Shown in pieces: positions 55,731 to 64,000 of a stretch of DNA of 64,000 nucleotides (within the stretch, counting starts at the first letter, position 1; each line of letters starts with the position of its first letter). The notes under the pieces are model-generated. The model was not told the DNA's origin, did not search any database, and saw only the letters and a list, made by a program, of their open reading frames with translations. A program made the translations under genes and the position numbers. Source of the DNA: Paracyclopina nana (Eukaryota; Arthropoda; Copepoda; Cyclopoida; Cyclopettidae); NCBI GenBank assembly GCA_019096065.1, contig JAGUCH010000007.1, forward strand, positions 6,966,501 to 7,030,500, written 5' to 3'.

Positions 55731-55802
55731 GCTCCTATGGTACACTGGTTAGTGCGCTTGGCTTGTGATTTAGGAGTCTAGGGTTCAATCCCCAGTCATT
55801 CC
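55731..55802 (+). repeat. tRNA-like unit, right arm, inner
   Basis: Inverted partner of 55116-55189, with A box tggtacactggttag and B box gggttcaatcccc. Confidence 0.6.
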
Positions 55803-55879
55803 TTAACTTTTTTTTTGATTTCTCTATTTTGCTTACATATTATGATTAAGTCCTATACATAGCATGTAATTTTCATGAT

Positions 55880-55952
55880 GTTTCCATAGCTCAGTGGTTA
55901 GAGTAATGGAATGCTGATCCAACAGTCTGAGGTTCAAACCTAGGATGATCCT
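55880..55952 (+). repeat. tRNA-like unit, right arm, outer
   Basis: Inverted partner of 54970-55043, with tagctcagtggttagag and aggttcaaaccta. Confidence 0.65.
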
Positions 55953-56159
55953 CTCTTTTATCCTAACTTCTTTTGAATTTGGATTAGTTCCATGGAATAT
56001 GAGGGTTAAAAAACTACTTAAAATCCCTCAAATTTGATTCCAGGGCCATTAAGTATTTAATATCCCCCAAATTGCTTAGAAAGAACTGTGATATAAAAGA
56101 GCTGAGTCGGATCGGTAAACTGAATTATAACACGAGGAAATCGTATTACAGTATATAAA

Positions 56160-57330
56160 AAAAGTTCTAGCACGCAAATCCTTGCTTCTTCATAAAAGTA
56201 TTTCTACGCAACATGAATACAGCTAGAAGCTCATTTATTTTTTTTTTTTCTAAAAATTTTTTTGATACACAATAAAGATTGTTATTCAGATCCTTTAATT
56301 TTAGTTTGAAGGCTGGATTTTTTTCTAAAGGAAAGAAAACAAACCTTGAAAATTCGGCAAATGTTTGAAGCTTGAAAAAAATGGCCTAATCTCGTCTCGC
56401 CAAAGTTTTAGGCCAAGGCTTTTCTTTTTGGGGGGTCGACACACTTGGGTCACAAAAGGTCACTTCAAGGCCAAAAATTTTTTTATTTTTTTAATGTATC
56501 GTCAAATCAGAGGCTTTCTAAACTTAAGAAAGCAAGGCCAATAATAATTTAATGCTTTTGAAAAAAGTTCCTGGCTAAAGTATGAATATTTTATGAGTAA
56601 TATTTTTTTCGGTAAATGGAAAACTTTGGGCCCAAATAGAACAGTTCTAAAAATAATCGGTGATGAAGCTTGGGCAGGCGCGAAGCTTTCCCCCATTTTA
56701 AGTTGAACTCGCGCCAAATTCGACCCTTTTTGCAGTAGTAGATTCGAAGCGATCGTTTTGCGTGAAAGCAGTAGAAAATCAGCACTTTAGCCGAGAGAAA
56801 ATTAGTATTTTGTATTATATTCATTGTGGTAAGAATCATTTTATACATTCACCATAATTGTTTGGCCTTTTTACATCAAAATTGGTCTTTTGAAATTCTA
56901 CTTGATTTTGAAAAAAAGTACTTGAAATAGTAGGCCTCAATTTTTATGTTGGCCTTTATTTTTACTTTGGCCTTAATTTTGGGGATTTCTTAGGTCATCT
57001 CCCATAATTTATTTGCCCTCGCAAAAATTGGAACTGATGCAGACTTTGCCTATCTGCTATTGGTACTTTTTCATGAGTAGGCTTAATTGAAAAAAGAATC
57101 TTTTTCAAAAGTTCCATTTTCATCCAGGAAATCCCCCTTTGTCATACACAAAGGCCAGCAGGAAAAGTTGAAGAAAAGCCAAGTTTCAGCTGACTTTCAG
57201 CCCAAAGTAGGGCAAATCTTAAAGATTCTCTATGATTACGCAACATAAAGAAGTGCGTTTTGTGAGGCAGCTTAAAAAAGAGCCTTTTTTTGAGTCCATT
57301 TTTGAGTAGTTTTTGTAAGGGACTTTTTTT
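56160..57330. other. Spacer upstream of the TRIM-NHL gene
   Basis: No gene or array that I can support. It must contain the promoter of the TRIM gene, but I see no clear TATA box close to its start codon. Confidence 0.4.
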
Positions 57331-57339
57331 CGCAGGAAA

Positions 57340-60300
57340 ATGGAGCAATTTGACCAGTTGCTCACCTGCTGTATTTGCCTGGACAGATACAGAAACCCAA
57401 AGCTGTTGCCATGCCAGCACTCTTATTGCATGGAGCCTTGCATGGAAGGCCTGGTGGATTACGTCAAAAGGCAGGTCAAGTGCCCGGAATGCAGGGCAGA
57501 GCACAGAATCCCCTACAATGGCATCCAAGGCTTCCCCACCAACTACACACTGCAAAAATTCCTCGAGCTCCACGCAGAAATCACAGGTAAAAAGGAAAAA
57601 AGATGGCCCCGACCGGGACTCGAACGCGCGACCCTCAGATTTCAAACCCAGCGCGCTACCGGTGGGCTAGCATAATACGCAGGTCTCATTGGAAAAAATC
57701 CTGGGTTTTATTCAGTCCAAGTTCAATTAGATATTATTTGGGAGTTGTACAGGTGAAACAATTGGTGATGAGAGCCCACCATTTCTTGCAAGTGGATTCT
57801 TCTCCGTTGGACATCATCTTCTGTGGAGTCTCCAAGGGGACCACAGTGAACCTGCCAATTGTCTCCTTGTCCAAGTATCTTGGCTGATCTTCCAGAGCAT
57901 TGGCCACAGATGAGTTGATGACAAACACGTCAGACATTTGCACCACTTTGTACCTTCTGTCCATCTTGGAATTGGAACTAACACTGACGATCCTTTAGCT
58001 ACTACATGAGCATTTCCAGAAACAACGCGGAAAATTCATCAAAATGGGGTGGGCGGGGCAATAAATCACCACTTCAATTAACGACTTTTTCCTCACCAAT
58101 CTAATCATTGCAGGTGAATTGCCTGATCCCAATGCTGATGCCATTATGTCCAGATGCAATGTATGCTCAGAAAAGGCCTATGTCAACCCTTGTGCACATT
58201 GTGACAAAAAATGCTGCGATGACTGCAGAGAGGCTCATTGTGATATTTTAAAGAGGGAAATCTCCAGAGTGAACAACCAGGTCAAAAGAGGCTGGCATCG
58301 CCTGGAAGATTGCATCCAACAAGTGAGGATTTTTTAATTATGCTTTCCAGTTTCAGTTTCAAATGTATTTTACATAGGTGGATCGCAATAGTAATCAGCT
58401 GCAGCAAAACGCAGCCTCTGTGCTGAATGAAATCGAGGACATGCACCACAGACTGTCCAACGTCCTCAAGGAGAGGACTGAATTCCTCAAGTCCAGCGTG
58501 GACAAGTACCTCATCGTGGAGAGCAAAACCTTGAAGGACCTCAAAGAGAACCTTGAACTGGAGCTGGCCAACATCAAGGTTCGCACTAAAACCTTAACAA
58601 ACCAGAAATTATCCCAAGTTGTCTGAAAGTCATTGTAAAGTGTTCGCATTTTTTCGTTTTACCCACGTTGAGTTAATGTCGTTATGTAACATCAACTGCC
58701 TTACCACCAATTTAAAAAAATCAAAGGTGATGCGGAAAATTGGTGTTCTCGATTTGACTTTAGCAGCAAGGCAGTTAATGTCGGATAATGACATAAACTC
58801 TATGTTGATAAAACGTTAAAGTTTCACTGAGGGCTGTTATTTTGGCGTACGAGTACTCTGAATTTCTGGTTTGGCTTTGAAAATTTTCTGACTTGAACCA
58901 AGTTGCCATTTTAAAGTTCTCAGTCTGCGAAACTGAAATTGAAAGAGATGCGTAATACACTTTTGAAATACTCTTTAGAGCAACGCTGATTTGATGGAGA
59001 AACACATGTCAGATGACACCAAGTGGGATGACAATGAGCTGATGGACTGCAAAGACATCTTCATCAAAATGATGGACTTCATCCGGAACTATGATCCGGG
59101 CACTGAAGAATACACCAGAAGGATCCGGTTCACCACGCATGACGCCATCAATGACTTGGCCAAGAAGATGCTCGAGATTGGTGATCTCAAGTTCCACGAT
59201 CCCAAGCCCAAAGAGGAGCTCAGTGATGATTTGCCAATAAGGTCATCCGGATTATCCAGGTCTAAAAGTGACCACAGACTCGTGGCTGAGTTCAGGCGGC
59301 GAGAGGAGGCTGAGAGGTCTCCACCATTGCGTAGGCGATTTGGAGAATCCAGATACTCCAGAGAAGAAAACAAATCAAGGTATTCCAATTGACCTCTGAT
59401 GGCGACACGCCAAGAAAAACCCTGAGCGAAACTTTTACATTTTATCGACATAGAGTTTATGTCGTTGTGTAACATCAACTGCCTTGATGCTTAAGTCAAA
59501 TCGAGATCACCAATTTGCCAAGTCGCCTTCAATTTTCTTACATTGGTGGTGAGGCAGTTGAAGTTACATAGCGACATAAACTCAACCTGGGTAAAACAAA
59601 GGATTGCGAGCGAGTTACAATAACTTTCCGGAAACTTAGGAAAATTTCTGGTTGGTCAAAGCAAGATTCGTCAATTTTGAACTTGTTCACCTATTTTAGG
59701 ACCAACTTTGGAAGGTACGATGAAGACGATGATGATGGCAGGCCTGGAGGGAGGTTCAGGTCCAGATTCCTTCGTCCGGATGACGATGATGACACCGGTG
59801 GAGGCAATCGAAGCTCCATGTACGAAGAGTCTGGAGACAAGAAGAAGTCAGAGAGGATCAAAGTGGTGGAAACGGAGGATTGCTCCAGAGGTCCCCTGAG
59901 TGGCTGCATTCGGTTGGCAGACTCCTCCAGAGTCATCCAGAGGCTCAAGGTAAACTCATCTTGCTTGCCACGCTTTTAGCTGTGCAGCAGTGGACATGTT
60001 CAAGAGTGTGGCAAACAAAAATGTACCTCATGTCCACTCAAGCATTGGTAGCAGTCATGACAAGCAAATAAGGCCAATTCTTCTCAACTTTTTTGCAGAG
60101 TTCTGGACGCTCACTTTCCTTGCCAAGAAGGTTTTAAAGGCCACTATCTAGTTCACTATTTGCCTATCACTTTTCACATTTTCTTCTGAAATAAATTTGC
60201 TTGAGTTGGACTTGAGAGCTACTAGCTAGAGACTTTTCTAAATATGATGAACCGTTAGGAAATGGAAATGGCCAAAATTAAGCCTCCAAAGAAGAAGGAA

Positions 60301-63300
60301 GAGCCTCCACCCATTCCAAAGTTTGTGCCACTCAAGCCTGACCCATCCCTTTTGAATGCACCAATCAGGTTGCCAGGACAGCCAACAGCTGCCAAAAAGG
60401 AGGAGGAGCCTAAGCCAGAGTCAGCTGCTGTGGCTCAACCAGCTGCAACAATAGCTGCTGTTTCTGGTAGATTGTTGCCAACTGGTGCAAGTAGGCAAGT
60501 GTCAACAGAGTCTTCCTCTTCTTCAGAATCTTCAGTTGATGCCAAACCAGCTGCTGCAGCTCCTGCTCCCCAGCAAGCTGCCAATAATGAAGAGGAGGAG
60601 GAAGATGATGATGAGTATGAGTACTATGAGTACGAAACTGATGAGGAGGAAGAAGAAGAGGCTGCTGCAGCTCCTCCTCCAGCTGCCAAAGTAAGGCTTT
60701 TACAAGACAAAGATCAAATACTGCTTAATACAACTGGCTTACAATACAGTCAGCTGAATTGTACTAGTTTGTCCATTTGGGCTGCCTTTAAAAACAGTCA
60801 ATGGAACTGAAACTGGAATTGAGATGACTTGCTCAGTTGCTGTGTCATTTTTGATTTGCCTTTTCTAAAATACCTATTGCTGAACTAAATACTTCTGCTC
60901 AATTGAGTCAAGGCAGATGAGTGTTTCAGTGACTGAGGTTTTTGACTTAATTTGACTTTAGAGCTTTCATGTGACTTTCTACTTTCAGCCTCAAGTTACA
61001 GCCCCAGTTGCACCAGCACCAACTCCCAAGCCTCCAGAAAGAAAGACTTCTATGTATTCCACTCCAGCCACTACAACAACAACCTCTTCCTATGTGCCTT
61101 ACTCCTCAAGAACAGCAACAACCACAACAGCAGCAGCAGCAGTAGCAACAACAACAACAACCAGTTCTTCAGGACCGAGAGCTTATGGAGGTGCCAGAAC
61201 GATGCCAAACATTGCCAGCCTTGCCAGCAGTGAGGCTGTCAAGGCTGAAGATCCTCCAGTGCCAACAGCTGATCAAAGTGTGGCCGAAATGACGCAAAGC
61301 ATCACAGCAAGGTAGATAATAAGTCGATACAATTAGCCAGTTATCGAATCCTGGGGCTTTCTAATTGACTTGACCAAGAAAAAGTGAAAGCCCTAGAATA
61401 CATCATCTGAAATGTATTCTAATCCCATACTGAGAGCCATTTGCACTATGTATTAGTGAATCAAGCAGGCTAATTGTGTATTGATTGCAGATACAGAAGG
61501 CTGAGGGATGACAGTGACAGTTTTGTCAACAAATATTTGGCCAAGTCTCGTGGGGCCTCAGTGGATCCCACCTCCACAGATAATCGATCATCTTCAAGTG
61601 TGGCTTCCAACCTGACAACTGGTAAATGCACCCGAATCATTTCAAGTGTATTGGCATCATTTTTTGGCCTTAGGTGATGCCACCAAGAAGAGCTCAGCTC
61701 CTGGAGACCTCACTGGCAGGTCCAGATATGCGGCCCTGAGGGACAGAAGGTCCAGGGTGGCCAGGAGCAAGTCATCAGCTGTTTTGGGCCTTGGCAGCAG
61801 GGCCTATGATGATGATGATGATGATGATGACGAGGATGATGATGATGATGATGACAATGATGACTCTGTCCAGACTCCCTTCACTTCCAGGTTTGGCAGG
61901 GAGCTGGCCAAATCCAGGTCAAGCCACTATTTGAAGACTTCAACAGCTGCTGAGGACTCTGACTCTGGCTTACCCAGTTCATCAGCTGCCCTGACCTCAG
62001 ACGATGACAACTTGAGCTCATGGGCCAGGTACTTGAAGAACAAGTATGGATCCAAGAGCAGGAAGAGCTCCAACAACAAAGATGAGCAAAGGAACAATGA
62101 AGTCAACTCTTACAGCCAACAGGTTAACTATTTAAAAGCTTTATTACGACAGCTAAAAGAGAGTTGAGTCTCATTAAGCTTGATCATTTCATTTTCCCAA
62201 GAAAATACTATCAAAGATGAGTGTGCTACCATCGAAATTGAACTGTTTGCATGGTCAGTTATGTGCACTATTATGGCCTATTATTTTGTAACAACTGTTT
62301 ATCTACGCATGTTTCAGAAATTTTTTGAGTTTAGTTTACCTGCTATCAATGTAAGGCAATTTATGCAAAAGGCCATTACTTTTTCGAGGTTTAAAGGTGC
62401 ATGGATTATGTAACAATTTTCCCATAATAACGGTCTTATAAAGCAACTGAACTGGCCCTTGGGCCTTACAACTGCCTAATAAGCCTGACAGTGGGTAAAA
62501 TAAGCTCAAAAAAATATCAGAAACTAAACTCGAAAAAAATTTCAGAAACATGCGCTGATTAGCAGTTGTTGGAAAATAATAGGCAGTAATATTGCACATA
62601 ACTGAGTATGCAAATAGTTTGATTTCGATGATAGCATACTCATCTTTGGTAGTATTTTCTTGGCAAAATGAAATGCTCAAGCTTATTGAGACTCGAATCT
62701 CTTTCAGGTGACTTCAAGCAAGCAAAGTGTCCTCATGACCTTTGGATCCAGGGGCAGCCAGCCTGGCCTTTTCACCTGGCCCAGGGGCATTGCAGTTGGC
62801 CCAGACAACTCGATTGTGGTTGCAGACTCCTCCAACCATCGTGTTCAAGTATTCAATGAGCATGGTCAGCACAGGTTCAGCTTTGGCTGTTATGGCAATG
62901 GCGAGGGCGAATTTGACTGCTTGGCTGGAGTGGCGGTGAACAAAATTGGCCAATACATCATCGCTGACAGATACAATCATCGTATCCAGATTTTCGACTC
63001 TGCTGGCCACTTCATCAGGTCTTTTGGCAGCCAAGGCACTGTGGACAGCAAGTTTAGCTACCCCTGGGGAATCACCACGGATGCCCTAGGCCTAATTTAC
63101 GTCTGTGACAAGGAAAACCATCGTGTTCAGGTACAAATACACCTCTGTATCCGTATCAATTTCCTGCCACACCTTGCCTGATTGGCCATTTAAAACTTTT
63201 CAAAATATCACTTTTCTTCTTTAGTATTGAAAGTGTACTTTGAGTACTAAATGTATCCAGATGTATTTGAGATGTATTCTAGTTTTAGGATGTATTCCAA

Positions 63301-64000
63301 TTTTTTGTAAGTCTATTGTTCTCTTAGGTATTGAAAGATTTTGAACTACAGTGTATCCAGATGTATCTAGATGTATTTGAGATGTATTCTGCTTTTTGCA
63401 GGTATTCCAATCAGATGGGTCTTTTGTAAGCAAATTTGGAGTGATGGGTAGCAAACCTGGCCATTTGGAGCATCCCCATTACATTGCTGTAAGCAATACA
63501 AGCAGAGTGATTGTATCCGACTCAAACAACCATCGCATTCAAATTTTCGATGTCAATGGCAAAGTTCTCACTACTTTTGGCTCGGAAGGAACTGATGCTG
63601 GTCAATTCAAATTCCCGAGGTAAAAACTAAATGTCTTAGCAATAACCTTTCGCATTTTAAACGACATTTAAATTGGATTGCTTCCTTTAATATGACGCTC
63701 ATAGCTCTTTGTTTGACGGAACTCACAATTTGACATTACCAGCTAGTATTCGAACTAATCTACAAGATTGAGGAAAAAATCTGGGCGCAAAGAAATGTTT
63801 CAATTTCATTTCCAGAAACTAAAACCAAAATTGAGGCAATACAGCCAGGTCTCTTTTTTTAAACAATGTAATACGTCAAGCAAATTGTATCTTACAATTA
63901 TAACCTAAATGCTTGAATACATATTTTGTCATTGCAGAGGCGTGTCAGTGGATGAAAAGGGGTATATTTATGTCGCAGACTCTGGCAATAATCGCATCCA
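57340..64000 (+). CDS. TRIM-NHL E3 ubiquitin ligase, thin/nhl-1 (TRIM32) type, 12 exons, 3' end cut off
   Basis: Exons 57340-57586, 58114-58322, 58378-58578, 58979-59379, 59700-59949, 60259-60690, 60989-61311, 61491-61621, 61674-62122, 62708-63130, 63402-63619 and 63938-64000 join in frame (about 1,115 codons so far). Residues 10-55 are a C3HC4 RING (CCICLDRYRNPKLLPC, then H, CPEC); exon 2 is a B-box (CNVCSEKAYVNPCAHCDKKC); exon 3 a coiled coil; then a long Ser/Asp/Pro-rich linker including acidic runs; then at least four NHL repeats (VADSSNHRVQVF, IADRYNHRIQIF, VSDSNNHRIQIF, VADSGNNRI). RING wording is that of Drosophila thin and worm nhl-1. Such proteins ubiquitinate targets and in flies stabilise muscle. 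The gene seems intact up to the edge. Confidence 0.9.
57605..57673 (-). repeat. tRNA-like sequence in TRIM intron 1
   Basis: The minus strand has tagcccaccggtagcgc (A box) and cgcgttcgagtcc (B box), with an anticodon arm like that at 13,900. The 5' acceptor half is missing, so it is a SINE head or pseudo-tRNA. It starts about 18 bases after the exon 1 donor. Confidence 0.65.
57734..57964 (-). CDS. Antisense 76-codon frame in TRIM intron 1, unknown
   Basis: An uninterrupted ATG-started frame on the minus strand with ordinary amino-acid composition (MDRRYKVVQMSDVF, then RFTVVPLETPQ and WWALITNCFTC). It could be a retrocopy fragment or a nested gene. I recognise no domain and see no promoter or polyadenylation signal. 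Confidence 0.25.
   Translation of the reverse strand: MDRRYKVVQMSDVFVINSSVANALEDQPRYLDKETIGRFTVVPLETPQKMMSNGEESTCKKWWALITNCFTCTTPK
58660..58815 (-). repeat. MITE-like element, left copy around TRIM exon 4
   Basis: About 155 bases with inverted ends (gttatgtaacatcaactgcc and ggcagttaatgtc...gacataaactc). It is the reverse complement of 59440-59605. Confidence 0.8.
59440..59605 (+). repeat. MITE-like element, right copy around TRIM exon 4
   Basis: Inverted partner of 58660-58815; shared internal strings include agtcaaatcgaga and attggtggt.aggcagttga. Confidence 0.8.
62123..62707 (+). other. TRIM intron 9 with an inverted repeat
   Basis: The two halves of the intron (about 62166-62410 and 62410-62690) are inverted copies, sharing cattttcccaagaaaatacta/tagtattttcttggcaaaatg and ttttgcataaattgcc-type blocks, so the intron can form one long hairpin between exons 9 and 10. 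Confidence 0.7.

Larger units (their letters stand above)
54770..56160. mobile_element. Large palindrome with two tRNA-like units per arm
   Basis: 54774-55360 is the reverse complement of about 55560-56158 (for example tactgtaatacgatttcctc pairs with gaggaaatcgtattacagta), with a copy of the 190-bp palindrome at the centre (55365-55552). Each arm holds two A-box/B-box tRNA-like stretches. No coding frame is present. Confidence 0.8.

Noticed and set aside
54970..55952. Functional tRNA genes
   Set aside because: A and B boxes are present but acceptor stems do not pair and anticodon arms are imperfect; annotated as tRNA-like repeats.

Overview
This is nuclear DNA from an animal, most probably an arthropod (crustacean or chelicerate). 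Genes are split by short GT-AG introns with in-phase exon joins, one gene is a TRIM-NHL protein of the thin/nhl-1 type, there is an ABCA5-type full transporter, and introns and spacers are full of short inverted-repeat elements, tRNA-like heads and an LTR retrotransposon. The species cannot be named from the sequence.

Layout. 1-6.3 kb is unusually compact: the N-terminal part of a family B DNA polymerase of the protein-primed (Polinton/adintovirus-like) kind runs off the left edge, followed by four genes of unrecognised function (three on minus, one on plus) and a small methyl-CpG-binding-domain protein with its own TATA box. A 4-copy, 165-bp tandem repeat carrying a near-palindrome and a second TATA box lies next to it (6.4-7.1 kb). 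7.8-10.2 kb holds wreckage of a Rab14-like GTPase gene and of a BIR (IAP-type) domain. 11.9-19.3 kb is a nine-exon single-pass membrane protein (570 aa). 20.9-22.3 kb is a three-exon membrane protein, tail-to-tail with a 35-exon ABCA5-like gene (minus, 49,486 to 22,868; 1,662 aa). The last intron of the ABCA gene (8.1 kb) contains a foldback element into which a 7.0-kb Ty3/Gypsy-type retrotransposon with an env-like third frame has inserted. Another ABCA intron contains a 5.5-kb element with about 340-bp terminal inverted repeats and internal 312-bp tandem repeats, without a transposase. 52.3-52.9 kb is a small two-exon membrane protein. 53.6-56.2 kb is a field of hairpin repeats including a large palindrome with two tRNA-like units per arm. 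57.3-64.0 kb is the TRIM-NHL gene, cut by the right edge.

How the parts relate. The genes belong to separate pathways: lipid transport (ABCA5-like), ubiquitin ligation (TRIM-NHL) and unknown membrane proteins. What ties the window together is the action of inverted repeats. In four places, oppositely oriented copies of one short element bracket a single exon or exon pair: the membrane-anchor exon of the first membrane gene, the promoter and first exon of the second, the Walker A exons of ABCA, and exon 4 of the TRIM gene. This could influence splicing or circular RNA formation. Exon structures were derived by reading splice sites and checking that all phases join in frame; they have not been checked against transcripts.
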